Source: Euptelea pleiosperma (Eukaryota > Streptophyta > Magnoliopsida > Ranunculales > Eupteleaceae). Taken from it: a stretch of DNA of 64,000 nucleotides. The position numbers and the translations under genes were made by a program. The notes beneath the pieces were generated by a model. That model was not told the origin of the DNA, did no database searches, and worked only from the letters and a program-made list of their open reading frames with translations. Shown here one piece after another: positions 1-12,240 of this stretch. Each line of letters opens with the position of its first letter. Position 1 is the first letter of the stretch. The stretch covers positions 5,564,829-5,628,828 of the forward strand of contig CM068540.1 of assembly GCA_035048495.1 (NCBI GenBank), written 5' to 3'.

Positions 1-536
1 CGGTGTGCGTGTCATATCTTTCAATCCTCGACAAGACAGAGACGAATCTTTGAAGAAAAAAGTTTTTGGCTTTCTTTCAAGTTTGAAGACAGAGAAAGAG
101 ACTGAAAGAGAGAGGGTTTCAATTTTCGAATAGAAGGGGTTGCCCTAATTAGGGTTTCTTTATTTTTTTTATATTATTGGATCTCAAAGAAAGTAAATCG
201 ATGTTGAATGAAAAAATATTTCTTTTAATTTCCTTTTGGAAAGTAATTAGAGAATCCCTTATGAAAGGCAATAATTCCTTTATTAAACGAATTAATGACA
301 ATTGTCTAGTTATTTGTTAGGGTAAATTTTTCTTTTCATGGTGGGCGATCCAGTCACTTCCCTTTTTTGTTTAAGTTTATAATTGCCAGCTTCTATATCG
401 CTCTCCAATGAATTTTTTATGGCGTGTTTGTTTGCCAATTTTTAAAAATGCATTTCCCGTCTAACTCCACCCAAAAATACACCCTTATTTTTTCATATAA
501 TTGAAAAATAAATATTTGGGACTGTATATATATATA
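1..536. other. Non-coding AT-rich flank, no gene seen
   Basis: No ORF of note and no recognisable domain. The first 150 bases are purine-rich and are followed by AT-rich sequence ending in a short TA run next to the MITE at 537. It could be an untranslated leader or promoter of a gene outside the window, but nothing here proves that. Confidence 0.3.
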
Positions 537-929
537 GGGTCAGGATCGGGGGACAACTATTTTATACAATGTTTTTGACAAGAAAAATTGTCACGGGCCA
601 ATTTATAAATTAGAAGTATTGGAATGGGATGATTTTTGGCGAGGATGGCTCTATGGTGAGGAGATCATCCTCACAAAAATTCAAATCATTCTAATATTCG
701 TAGACTAGTTTACAAGTTAAAGAATTATGGACTGTTTATTTTTATCATTAACTTGAAAACCACACTTAATGGCGTTAGAAATTTCAGAATATGCTGATTT
801 TTTGTAGGGGTGATCTATATGGTGAGGAGATCCTCACCAAAATTCAGCCATTGATTCACCTTCCATATGGGTACACCAAAATTGTTGTCAAAAACTCTGT
901 ATGAAATAGTTGTCCCCCGATCCTGACCC
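537..929. mobile_element. Foldback MITE with GGGTCAGGATCGGGGGACAA ends
   Basis: The left end GGGTCAGGATCGGGGGACAA is repeated in reverse complement at the right end. The arms continue inward for about 45 bases with few mismatches. Further in, GGTGAGGAGATC and its partner are also shared. There is no coding capacity. It sits inside a run of TA dinucleotides on both sides, so the target-site duplication cannot be delimited. The terminal GGGTCAGG is shared with the MITE at 49,576-49,977. Confidence 0.8.
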
Positions 930-949
930 ATATATATATACTAGAGGCA

Positions 950-2700
950 CTCCGAACTTTGGGACCTTATTGAATTCGACGCTCCCATGTACCCGCCCAC
1001 ACACTCGCTCCCGCTCTACGCTCTGGTCACTTAGTTCAAAACCCTCTGCTATCCTTTTTCTCTCTTTTATCTCTTTTATCTCTATTTTCTCTTTCCTCTC
1101 TCTTTTCTCTTTCCTCTCTCTAACCTAACCAATCCTCTCTTTGGATCCAACGATCCTAGATCTATCCATATCTTGACATCGATCTCCACCATCTGATCGA
1201 CCATCCGATCATCACGATCATCTCTCATCCCTTGGCAATCTAATCCTAACTCTCCATTCTCATCATTGTAGGATCCAACGGCCACATCCCCATCTCACAA
1301 ATTATCCTACAACCTCTCATCAATTACAACTTGCCATACATCCAATAAAAACCCCAAACACTCACCCACATCTCATCTCTCCATTCCTTATCCTTTCAAC
1401 CCAAGTTCTTTCTTGACTAACTAAGCATGATCTCACTCTCCATCACTCATCCAACGGCTCTCATTGGCTGATCTAACTCTCCTTCTCATCAAAACCTAAC
1501 TCATCCCCAACAGTTATATCCCATCCAACTTTCCATCCTAACATTTAGATCCCCCTCAATCCGAAGGCCCATGGCCTTCCTCAACCTCTCTCGATCTCCA
1601 CCATTGATCCCCGTTCTCCTTCCTTAATCCAATGGCCAATGACCTATTCCCCTCCATCCAATTGCCCTTTTCTCTCCCTCAACTAGAGGCTAATGATCCT
1701 GACTAACCACTCCATATCCCTACATCCTATTTGTTTCAACAACAATAGTTGGATCTCTCTACATCCAATAGTTTTCCACACGTTTTCCCCTCCTTATCCT
1801 CACGGTTCTCTCTTTCCAAATCTCTCTCTCACACAATTTCACTTATCCCTCGTATTTCTTTCCACGTTTAACTCTCTCTTACTCCTTTAAAGCCTACCCC
1901 AAACCCTAATAAAAAATGGTTCCATCCACCCTCTATCTCTCAACCTCTCATTCTTCTCTCCCAAACTAACCTCCCTAGCACGACCAGCAACTGTCTTCTC
2001 TCCTCTCTAGCCAACGAACCACCATCCCTACAAGCACCTTCCACCATTAAATCTAGTTGAAGTTGCAAGTCTGCATCGTGTTCTCTGGACTACTGGAACC
2101 GATAGCTAACAACCACCATAATCACCTCCTCGTTTACATGTTGCTTCCCCTCTCTTTGGCAACAATGCATGGCATTTCTCCATGATTTCAGGTTGCACCT
2201 CACTCTGACCGTCGCTGCTCTTCATTACTGCACCAACCTGCAATCACCTTCTCCTTCCTCCTTTCAACATCCATCACCGCCAACGGGTTCACATCATCCT
2301 CATCGCCAACGAATTCTTCCACGGTCCACAAACCATTAAGCCGTTCCTTCCTTCTCCAACCTAGATGCTCTTCCAACAGATCTACAACACTCCATCAGCT
2401 ACTCCCTTGCAAATGCACACCGGATCTCTTTTTGCTGACTCTCCTCTTCCATCCTCCAACAGCCACCACGATCCTGATCGTGGTACTCCCCTCCAAACCT
2501 TCGACAGTAAGAGCTCTCCTTTTCAAGGGCACTGTTTGGTCTTCCTTCTTCCCCGCATCACCTTTAAACCTGCACCTTGGCCAACTACCATCCTTCTCCT
2601 CCAATCGTTGCAGACCCCACCATCACGGCTTCACAAGCCGAACATCACACCTACTACTCCACAGCCACAAACAACCCTCTTGTAAGGAATATTCTCATAT
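950..2700 (-). repeat. Pyrimidine-rich LTR-like block, inverted relative to 12.7-14.6 kb
   Basis: A long CT-rich tract holds scattered motifs such as ATCCAACGG and GATCTAAC, followed by a stretch with several TTGCAAGTC-like words. Read on the minus strand, the order (GTTGCAGG-rich part, then GAGAGA-rich part with TCCAACGG words) matches the order at about 12.7-14.6 kb. I read this as a diverged opposite-orientation copy of the same long repeat. The short ORFs across it have biased composition and are not credible genes. Confidence 0.45.
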
Positions 2701-3047
2701 TCTAGTTTGGCAAAGATTCCGTATGACATAAAATATTTATGTAACCTTACCTACGAGCACCAGTATAGTGTGAAGATGCCGTGGTATGCATAATTCATCG
2801 ACTACGTGTAGACTAAAAGATAGAGATAACAAGGATCAGACGGTTGACGACAGAAATCATCTGAGTAACTGCCCATTTATCAGTTATAGATCATGTATGC
2901 TTGCTTAGGAAGGTAAGTGACTTAGTGGCCATAGGAATAGGTTTAAATGAATAAAATATAATGATCAAACCTAGTCATTGGACAGACTTGAGTCTAAGTC
3001 AATGTTATTGACTTCTGGGAAAGTCTAATCAATCGATTGGACTTAAT

Positions 3048-3185
3048 GAAAGCCCAATCAATTGGAGACCTCTGTTAAATTGATTGGAGTCTATGAAACA
3101 GAACTTAATGAAAGCCCAATTGATTGGAGACCTCTATTAAATCGATTGGAGTCTACGAGACAAAACTTGATCAAAGCCCAATCGA
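3048..3185 (+). repeat. 62 bp tandem duplication in LTR
   Basis: Two full units of 62 bases start with GAAAGCCCAAT at 3048 and 3110. A third, partial unit starts at 3172. Each unit carries two copies of an (A)ATCGATTGGA-like motif. Confidence 0.8.
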
Positions 3186-3460
3186 TTAGAAGTTACATGA
3201 CAAACTTATTTAAGTCCGATCAATTGGACTATGAACAATCGATTGGATTTACGAAGAAAAAACCATCCGTATAAGGCCAATCTATTGGACCCAAAACCCA
3301 ATCGATTGGACTTGGCCCAATCAATTGGACCCAAAGTACAATTGATTGGACTTCGCGCGGATTGAGTTTTTCTCAGATCCAAAATTTTAGTTTCCACTCT
3401 CCCACTTTCTAAAAGGCTCAGGGTTACGAATTTTATAAATATAACCCTTCTATGCATTCT

Positions 3461-3470
3461 CTATATATAC
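3461..3470 (+). promoter_or_regulatory. TATA-like box of the LTR
   Basis: CTATATATAC lies in the middle of the LTR-like block, with GC-richer U3-like sequence upstream and an AT-rich leader-like stretch downstream. The position fits an LTR promoter. This is inference only. Confidence 0.35.
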
Positions 3471-4260
3471 TTCTATACACATTGAATAGAGAAAAGAAAT
3501 ATTTATTTATTAAAGTGTCCATTCAAAAAACAATAAGCTTTTTAGTTCTCATAAATATCTTGTAAGTTTTTTCTCTTCTAGATCAAAGATAAGAGCTTGA
3601 TCTATTACTCAGCTTAGGTCTTCCACATAGATATTTGACCTAGTAGCCTGAGTGTACCAGTATGACTCAACACCTATTGAGCAACCTAGGGTTCGGGGTG
3701 TATTGAATCCTTCACCTTCGGCGAATGCTAGAGTGTTGAGAATTAATATCATAGTGGCTGATCTACGATAGGTTTGGGGTATACCAAACTGAACAAGCGG
3801 ACTAGGCTTCTTGGCTGGAAGGGCGCACGTGGACTCGTAGCGTTGATTCAGAGGAAGTGGACGCATCGGTAGTAGGCCTTGGCTAAGGTTGGAAGCTGTA
3901 TTTGCAATGGTGCTGCGTAGGTAACCTTTGTTTCATTTAACTTTCTAGTTAGTGATACTTTTCCTCTGGACGTGGTCTCGTGATTTTCTTTGGCTAAGGT
4001 TTCCACGTAAAAATCTCTTGTCTTGTGTGATTGTTTGTTCGTATTCCATTATCTATATTGATTAGATCAAGTGATTAAAAGAAAATATACCAAAGAGGTA
4101 TATTCGATTTGAATCGGTTGTGATAATCCTTTATCAAACAACTAAGGCATGCGATTTTATTTCCCTACCATAAACCAGTAAAATTGTTTAGGATTAATTA
4201 ATTTTAAATACCTAATCAACCTCCCCTTCTAGGTATTTCTGATTAAAGAGAACGGACAGA

Positions 4261-4989
4261 TTATTTTTTACTTCCGTCTCCATCTCCGACCAATAAGTTT
4301 AAGAGGAGACCGCATCTCCTCTTAATCGCACTTGCAGACCGACAACCACTTCCAAGCTACTACCTCCCTTACCATCTTCAACCAACATCACTGAACCACC
4401 TTTTTCCTTGCTGCTCCTCAATCCGGCCAATCTCTCAAGGACCCACATGTACACCAGCCCTAGTGTTGTATTTTGGTGAGAAATGCTCACCACAATTGAT
4501 TGGAGTCTATGTCCAATCGATTGTAGGCGTTCGGGTATTTTCCTTCCAATCGATTGGACCTGGACTTGTCCAATTAACTAGGACTAATGAATCGAGAAAT
4601 TTTTGTGTTTTTTATTTTGGATTATCTCAATTTGAGAAACCCTAGTTCGTCTTTAGGGGTAATTTAAGTAACCCATTGCTCATTGTATTAGAAGTGAGAG
4701 ACTCTAAAAGGACTATGAGAGACCAATGGAGATCGGTAGGCATAGCCAATAGATTGTGCCCGTGAGAGGTTGTATGAGAGATTAAGATAACAATCTTTGT
4801 ACTTTGTTGATTCATAGTGAAGATTCGATCATCATCGCCCGTGGATGTAGGTTTTGGCCTGCACCACATAAATGCTTGTGTTCTTTGTTTGCTTTATTTG
4901 ATATCTCCTTGTGTGCCGTATGTTGATTGGCGGCTATTGTCACTATTTTAGGGATCACTTAGGGGTTTCCCGCAACACCTAGGGAACCA
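4261..4989 (+). repeat. Second LTR-like fragment
   Basis: Contains two more CAATCGATTGG motifs near 4490-4560, then a leader-like stretch with GTGGATGTAGG and GCACCACATAAAT at about 4840-4870. The same words occur at the end of the LTR-like block at 28.3-28.8 kb and are common near the end of copia LTRs. No coding sequence was found. Confidence 0.4.
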
Positions 4990-6167
4990 TTAAAATAAGG
5001 GGTTTTCTAGTCGTTGAACAGAAACCCTTTGATCAACAATATTTTTATTTTCATCTAAGACTTTAACTCTACAAAATAAGTAATTCTTGCATAGTGGAAA
5101 GTCGGAAGTCGAATCCGCACTCGGAGTTAGTCGGGTTAGTGCAATAAGGACCATAAAATAATGAAAAATGATACAGACATTGATGAAGGGTAAGAGTGGT
5201 GATTGAAGTGATTTTAAAACATTCCTGAGATTTTATTTTAGGAGAGAATTTCCATAATCAATTAAAACAAGAATGAACTAAACGTAACAATTTAAACACA
5301 AAAATACTTAATCCAATTGAACTTTATTGAATCGGATGTGAACACATTTGTTTAATCAAAACTACAAATAAAAAGACTACCTAGAAAACATAAAAAAATG
5401 TAGAGAGAGAGAAAGGACTAACCTAGATGAAAGAGAGAAAGTAAGGTAGAAAGAGATTTCTAGAGAGAGAGATTAAGAGAGAAAATAGTGAATGAGAGAG
5501 AAAGTGAAGACTAAAGACCTAAAGAGAGAGAAAGAGAGATAGAGAAATTAGAGAGAGAGGGAAGCTAGAGATACGATTACCTCATCTTACCTTGCGGCCA
5601 TGGGATCCAATGGTTCGGTCAAGTACTTCAGGTATGATGGATGAGGGAGATATCAAGTACATAGTTTTCCGAAGATGGAGTTGCTGGTTTTGGCAAGTGG
5701 AGATGGTAGCGGTCCGATCATGGAGGTATCCATGATGAGCCGTGGTTGCTGCTAGTGTCCCTTGGAGGGAGAAAGGTTGCTAGTTCGTGAAGGCCTTTGA
5801 GTTGCAGGTCGAGAAGAACAGCTTGACCGATAGGTAGAGTAGCAGGCGATGTTGGCGGTGATGATGGTGGCCCATAGTAATGGAGGTTGAATCGTTGATG
5901 GCAGCATGGTGACTGGAAAGTGCAACGGTGATGGATGTTGCTGTGCTTGGATCACGATGAGAACAACAACCATGGGTTGCTTGGACGGGTGACCGGTGGA
6001 GAGCCAATCCAGTGAGAGCCCAAACAGGAGAAGATGCACTGTGAAGGTTAGAAGGGAGCGCTCATGGCCAGCAGCAGGGCCATCTTAATACAAGTTGAGG
6101 CCTTAGGCGAAAACTCTAAATGGGGCCTTTTTTTTTCTTCAGAAATACTCTTAAACTTAAGTGAAAA

Positions 6168-6395
6168 GATGTCCCTTGAAAAATGTGTTATTTTAACGTT
6201 TTCAAAAAAATATTTTATAAATTAAAAACACATTTTTCAAGGAGAATTCAACGGTGGATACAATGTTATAAGTATGCAAACATTGTCAGTACTGTTGGAT
6301 GTCCCTTGAAAAATGTGTTATTTCAATGTTTTCAAAAAGCAATATTTTATAAATTAAGAACACGTTTTTAAGGAGAATTTAATGGTGGATACAAT
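6168..6395 (+). repeat. Tandem duplication, period 130 bp
   Basis: A segment starting GATGTCCCTTGAAAAATGTG at 6168 recurs at 6298. Each runs for about 98 bases to GGTGGATACAATG. The copies differ by scattered substitutions and small indels. No gene is involved. Confidence 0.8.
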
Positions 6396-6534
6396 GGGGT
6401 TAAATCTATGATGCCGAAGGAGAATTCAAATCCTTCTGTTTTTTATAACTTATTTGTTTTTAAAAACAAAAATTGACAATCCTTTCCTTCCGCCCTCTTC
6501 GCCTCTGCAAATCTCTCTCGCCTATCGGCAATGG

Positions 6535-6600
6535 AGCAGAAGCGGGAAGCATTTTCCTAAGCACCTCCTCCCAAGTCTTCTCTTCTGCTTCCGTTGCCAT
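6535..6600 (-). pseudogene. Fragment resembling the N-terminus of an extra-large G-protein (XLG3-like)
   Basis: Starting at an ATG at 6600 on the minus strand, about 22 codons read MATEAEEKTWEEVLRKMLPA then SAPLP. From memory, plant XLG proteins begin with a very similar WEE(V/L)LRKMLPAGAPLP segment. After APLP the reading frame turns into arginine-rich sequence and no further XLG sequence follows. This looks like a short captured or duplicated gene fragment inside repeats, not a gene. A chance match to a different family is possible, since the stretch is short. Confidence 0.35.
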
Positions 6601-9057
6601 GGCAGCTCCGCTAAATCGAGAACAGGTCTTTAAAATCAAGCTTAGGGATTGAAACTGTAGATTAATTTTCCATTGATTCAAAGCAGGGTTTCTGCAAAAC
6701 CAGAGAGAGAGGCTATTTTAGGAAGCGAGCTGGTTTTCTTAGGGCTACTGTCTACTGATGAGGTAAGAGCTGAAAAGAGGAAGAGATAGAAATCCAAAGA
6801 ACATCTGAAATATTTGTTGCAGAAGCTCTTATCGTGTCTTCCATATATACCTGTAGAGCTTCATCCTCACATAGAAGCCTTTGTTCTTGATGGTCCTTTT
6901 GAAATCCACCATCTCTTCAAAGATTTAAAAGAAGAAAACCCACAAGAGAAGACCAAAGATTAGATAGTTATGGTTTTAGTTGTTGTTTTTGAGATGGGGT
7001 TTTCGCTCAATTTTATTGTTGAAGTGAATACGAAGAAACAGAGATTGTTTCTTTGGTGGATTCGGTTGGGTTGGGTTTTGGTGTTTTCTTGTTCTTTTTT
7101 ATTATTTTTCTCTATGGGGTTCTTGCGGGTGAGATTCACATACACGGAGAGGGCGGAAAGAAGTGGAAGAGAGAGTTTTTGTCACGATCCTAAAGGTTAA
7201 TTCTTAAACTTCTATATTTGTTTTTAAAACGAAATGTTTTTATTTTTTTAAAAGATAAGGTATAAGGATTTGAAAGAAAAAAAAAAAAGATATACGACAG
7301 GTTGTCTGGACACGTGTTGCATACTTTTAAGTCTGCAAACAATTGCAGACTGTATTTGTCGGGCTGTAGCATAGTCTTGTGTGATTGGAGGGGCCTGACG
7401 CAAATAGACAGGTGGGGACCTTTTCATAAAAAAAAATATTAAAAACACTCAAAAATTTCTGAAATTTGAGGGCCTTACCCATCGGGGACTTGGGCAACCG
7501 CCTCATCTGCCTAATGGTCAAGCCGGGCCTGTGGCCAGGTAGTGTGTGGAGCACGGTCTGCAAGTTGGGGTTGCAAGCAATATTGCTTCCAATAGTTGTG
7601 ACGGTGGTTGGTGCAAGGAGACAGGCCAACTTCGGTGGAGAAGAAGGAAGGCTTACCGAGGGTGAAGGGAAGACCACGTCGAGGGGAGCATACGGATCTG
7701 CAGGTCCGCTAGTGCTCTTGCCGCAAGGAGGAAGTTGCTATGGCGAAGGAGAAGTGCTAGTTCCAGCAGGTTGCAGCAGCATGGAGCGTGGTGGCAGAGA
7801 GAACCAGGGACGCCCTGAAGTGAAGCAGCGCTAAGGTGCAACCGTCAAGAAGAGTTGCTCACGGGAGAAGGGAGAGATAGATTGGAGAGTCGGACGGCTG
7901 GGAGATGGGTTGAGAGAGGTAACGATGAGAGGTAAAACGTGAAGGAAGCGAGATTAGGGTTTGTGGGATTGTGGTGACCTTTTTATAAGGCTGGACGATT
8001 TTGCCCTTAAGAGCTAGACGCCTAGTCTATTCACCTCCTCAATCAACACCTTCCTCTTCTTGTAACAGCCACTTTTCTTATTTTTTAATATCAAAATCAC
8101 ACAAGACTATTTTTAAGAACCCATTTATCATTCTTTTTTAATATCAAAATCCAACTCTTTGTATCAATTTTTCAAAGTCCTTTTTCAAAACCACTTCTAT
8201 TTTTGGTAAATCACTTTCCTTGCAAAATTCAAAATTCTAATGCCACTTCATCCCCTAGGAATGTTATCTCATGTGTAGGCATGCACCGTACTCCTTGTGT
8301 GCCCTATGAGAGAGGATGAGATGATGAGAGTAGATCGAGTGGTGATCACACAACGAATGGGAGTGATGATTGAGATTGATGATCGGATGGATCATCGAAC
8401 GGTGAAGATCGGCCAAGGTAGGCCGTAGGATAGAGTGATTGTGAAAGGAGAGATGTTCGGATGGTTGCTATGGGAGGAAAGAGAGAATGGGGGTTTAGAA
8501 AGAGGAGAGAAAAAATATTACAAAATAAAGAGAAAATACTAGGAGAGGGTCTTGAACCCTGGTTTTTGACTTGGTCTTCTGTATGTTTCACCAATTAAGT
8601 AAGCACTCATCTTGTGTTGGTTGATTAAGCTTTAATCTCTTTAGTCTCTTCATTGGGAGCTTGTCTCTCCTTCTCTCTTGATCATCTCTCAAGCTTCTTT
8701 AATCCTCTAGCTCTTCCCGCACTAGGTCTACATCTTGTCTTACCCTGCTAGCTCTTTAGCCTTGGTCATCGGCTCTAGAGGTTAATTGTGGGCCCGCAGT
8801 CCATCAGAATCGTCCGATTGGTGTCTCTACGATAGAAAAAAATACGTAATGAGACTAAATCAAAACGGTTTAATATCTAGACTTCTGAGAATATGTTTAA
8901 TTCATGCAAATAGCCCATTTTGTTCAGAAAAGTGTGTTTTACGCAACAGAAGAAACTCTTACGTAGAAAAGTAAATAAATAGGACAGTTTTATGTAGGAG
9001 AGTGCAATGACGCTAGAAGGATAATTGCTTAAAAGAAGCACTTTTTATCGAATATCA

Positions 9058-10532
9058 ACCATCTCACTACAACGCAAGATTTGGTCTCAACCTTCCTTCA
9101 AGGTAAACCATTCCTCTCTTTATTTCTCTATCCTTCCCTCTCTAGGTATTATCTCTATCTTTTTCTCTCTAAAAGCTTCTCACTTCTATTTCCCTCTTTA
9201 AAACTCTTGCTCTTTAACTTTCTCTTTTATATTTTATTTTCTCTCTCTAGGTTTCTCTTTCTCTCTACCTATCTTCTCTTTATTTTTTCTCTCTAATCTT
9301 ATCTTTTTCTCTCTAATTGTTGTTTTCTAGAACAAGTGTATTTTTCAATAATTTAGGTTGATAAATGCTAGTTACATTTTAGTTTGACTCAATGAAGAAT
9401 TATTTTAGTCATTATCTCATGGTATTTTAATTCAGTTAATTTCATTTAATTGTTATTTAATTTCAAATTCTCAACCAAAAATTATATTTTAATCCCGATC
9501 GTCATCTCTCTCATCTCTCTACCATTCTAAACAATATATGTTACTTTGTTTCAAATCAATCGCGCTTCATTAATCGAGTGTGGATATGATATCCCATTTA
9601 CCATTTATTGTCAAGTTTATAGGATTAAAGAATAGGATTCAAAATATTATTGAATTAGGGTTTCTGAACCAACGACCGAAAAAACTTACTTTCATCAGCC
9701 GTTGGATCTGAGGTTAGTGAAGTGTTGGGATTTTCTAAAAATTTAACTAAAATTACGGTTTTCAAAAAAGGTAAGACAACTTTGGTAATGTGAGATCTAC
9801 TCCATATCACTACTACGTCTAGGTTCAATGAATCGGGGAGAAGATATCTTTCATTCTTTAATTAATCCAATTACTTAAATCTACTCTAAAAAGAAAGTAA
9901 CAAATTTAGAATTTGAATTCAATTAAAATTTGATTTTTAAATAGTTTATTTAATTAGTAGGATTTTCATTTAATACGAAATACTTTGATGCCAATATAGT
10001 TGCCAATGAATTTTGCATGGGGTCCACATGTCATGTCACCCCACATGCCTAAAAAGACTTATTTAAATTTTAAACACCATTAATTCTTTTCTTCTACATT
10101 TTTACCAAAATTTAATTAATTCATTCATTTAAGTTAAATGCCATCTAAGCTCGTGTATGGAAAAATGATACTAGCATAAACTTATGGTGTATTCATTATG
10201 CTACACATTAGTTAAATTGTGTTTAAACCCTTAATTATTAATTAACTTTATTAATTTCTATGTAAATTATATACATAATTTTTTTATCCAAATTTGAAAA
10301 TCAAAATAGTAAAATTTCAAAATTTCTATTAGATGATAATTTGACCGACATAAAACAAAGATTCTATACATCGAATAAATCACGATTTCAACATCGTAGT
10401 AGAAAATTATGCCCTGAATATGAAAAAATCATAATAAATTATTCTCTAAATAAATACAAAAATACTCAATAAAAATGAATACATTTTTCAATAATCTCCC
10501 TTAGGTTGTAGATGACATATAATACATAAAAA
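9058..10532. other. AT-rich intergenic repeat DNA, no gene seen
   Basis: Begins with CT-rich sequence (about 9,090-9,330) and is otherwise AT-rich. No domain, splice-site pair or long ORF was recognised. It could be the internal part of a non-coding element between the two long LTR-like units. Confidence 0.3.
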
Positions 10533-10945
10533 CTAGGGTTGTCAGCGGATATACTATTCGGATCGAATACAAGCATATCCGATATTTGAATCCGGTCCGA
10601 TATCCGACAAATATTCTAAATTAATATTCAAATTTGAATCCAATTAACTTATCCGATATCCGATAATATCCGATCCGAAAATCAGATAATAAATATATAT
10701 GTAAAATAATTATAAATATTATTTTTATGTATAATTATTTAATACTATAAATATAATATAATCTATTTATTATAAAAATAATTATTAAATAATATATTGG
10801 AACGAATATTATCGAATCAAATATATCCATATCTAAATTGTATCCCAAAACTATTCGAATATTAAAAAGATATCTAAATTCGAATCCGATATCCAAAAAT
10901 TTTGGATAATATCTGATTTTTTGAATCAAATTTGAATTTTTGACT
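10533..10945. mobile_element. MITE with ATCCGATATCCG palindromic interior
   Basis: Opens with AGGGTTGTCAGCGG, an opening often seen in plant hAT-type non-autonomous elements. The interior is filled with short palindromic words (GATCGGATC-like, ATCCGATATCCGA) on both sides of an AT-rich centre. Ends and duplication could not be fixed exactly. Confidence 0.45.
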
Positions 10946-11480
10946 ATTTAAAAGGATTTAGAAACCCTAAAGGATCACGGTATTACATAAGGACTTCATC
11001 GATAAGGTTCTTGATACCCTGTGCTACTAGGATGAGAATTTTCCCTCTAACAAGTCGGTTGCCAAGAAGAGGACTATTGTTGTGCGGCCGACTATAGACA
11101 TGTTGCCTGACAATGGGAAAGAAACCAGTACTCCATTCACTAGGGAGTTTCACCTATTAGCTCATCACTCTCTAGAGGTATGTCATCCGACTACGACGTT
11201 CTTGTGGCTGGATATGCTCGATGTCATAACAATTATCTAAAACAGATAAATGATTATGCTTGAGAGCTTGCTAATCTAAAAATTTGTCATGGACGCCATT
11301 CTCTCTCTTACACAATTGTGATTCGTTGGGTCACACCACGTGATGTGCACACGAGCGAGGCAAGGGAGGATAGCATAGACCCTCCTCAAAAGAATGAGGT
11401 GCCGAAAAAAGAGTGAGGCTAGTCAAAAAGGTGACTGAGTCAACAAAAGGCCAACCTTTCAAGCCGTGGAGCCTATTGGT
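10946..11480 (+). pseudogene. Decayed coding relic of an unrecognised element
   Basis: Between about 11,030 and 11,240 one plus-strand frame reads as protein-like text, for example KKRTIVVRPTIDMLPDNGKE followed by TREFHLLAHHSLE, with a stop shortly before and after. A further stretch at about 11,335-11,420 reads TSEAREDSIDPPQKNEVPKK. Codon choice and composition look like former coding sequence rather than noise. I do not recognise the family. Its location next to the long LTR-like units suggests a retroelement. Confidence 0.25.
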
Positions 11481-11835
11481 GAAATAAGGATTTTTCCTTG
11501 TCGTCAATTCGAAAACCCTAACTTCAACAATATTTGTAAAATTCGATTATCTGCAAAATGTAACTTGTATAGCAGTACGTGTCGGATGTCGATCCGCACT
11601 CGGTGTGAGTTAGCACAATAAGGAATTAAAACTGACAAATAATATACAAAGAGAAATGAGAATGGTGGAAGAGATGAGAAGGGCGAGTCAATTTAAAAAC
11701 AACATTCATTTGAGATTCAGAACACCAAAATATCAAAATCAACTTCATTAATCATCAAAGAGTGCGTACATTAATCAAAATAAAAGAAATAAAGAAAGCA
11801 TGTAAGAAAGCATGTAAAGGGTTGAGAGATAAAGA

Positions 11836-12240
11836 GGTAAGGGAAAGAAACGTCCATTGAAATCTCGGAGCTAAGAGCGCTATCGATCAAGAAGAGGATA
11901 GTCCAAGACTTCGATGAATGCTTCAATTGTGGAGAAGGGTTTTGACAGAGAAGCATCCCATGACCTTTGGAGCTAAGGGCGCTACCGATCAAGAAGAGGA
12001 CCGTCCAAATTTCATGGAATGCTGTTCAATCGAGAGAAGGGGTAAGGGAAAGAAACCTCCATTGAGATCTCAGAGCTAAGGGCGCTACCGATCAAGAAGA
12101 GGATCGTCCAAGACTTCGATGAATGCTTCAATCAAGAGAAAGGTTTTGATAGAGAAGCATCCCATGACCTTTGGAGCTAAGGGCGCTACCGATCAAGAAG
12201 AGGACCGTCCAAATTTCATGGAATGCTACTCAATCGTAGA
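11836..12240 (+). repeat. Tandem duplication, period 205 bp
   Basis: Units start at 11,836 and 12,041 with GGTAAGGGAAAGAAAC. Each unit itself contains two related halves, marked by GCTAAGGGCGCTACCGATCA-like words, which gives four copies of that word in all. Confidence 0.85.

Larger units (their letters stand above)
2700..4260 (+). repeat. Solo LTR or LTR fragment with CAATCGATTGG motifs
   Basis: Repeated CCAATCGATTGG-type motifs, a TATA-like box followed by an untranslated-leader-like stretch, and the terminal words CAACCTCCCCTTCTAGG are typical of long LTRs of plant Ty1-copia (SIRE-type) elements on the plus strand. No gag-pol sequence adjoins it, so it is a solo LTR or a fragment. Exact ends and target-site duplications were not resolved. 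Confidence 0.5.
4990..9057 (+). repeat. Long LTR-like unit, copy 1
   Basis: The start shares a block with 11.48 kb (CAACAATATTT, then TCCGCACTCGG, then CAATAAGGA). The middle is a GAGAGA-rich tract followed by G-rich sequence with GTTGCAG words. The end (about 8,700-9,057) is a diverged copy of the 349 bp module at 14,834-15,182 and closes with GAATATCA. The 4 kb length, lack of ORFs and CA end suggest a very long LTR, as in Tat/Ogre-type gypsy elements, or a large non-coding retrotransposon derivative. Confidence 0.45.

Noticed and set aside
2365..2731. Open frames of about 100 codons in the CT-rich block
   Set aside because: Biased Pro/Ser/Thr composition from pyrimidine-rich repeat DNA. 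A similar block occurs in inverse orientation at 12.7-14.6 kb.
3020..4580. Repeated CAATCGATTGG palindromes as a CRISPR-like or operator array
   Set aside because: Spacing is irregular, the context is a plant LTR and such motifs are usual in LTRs of this type.
7466..7834. 122-codon plus-strand open frame
   Set aside because: Lies in the G-rich centre of long LTR-like unit 1, with an equally open antisense frame and no recognisable domain.
9081..9296. Leu/Phe/Ser-rich open frame that could be taken for a membrane protein
   Set aside because: Caused by a TTCTCTCTC-type tract, not by coding selection.
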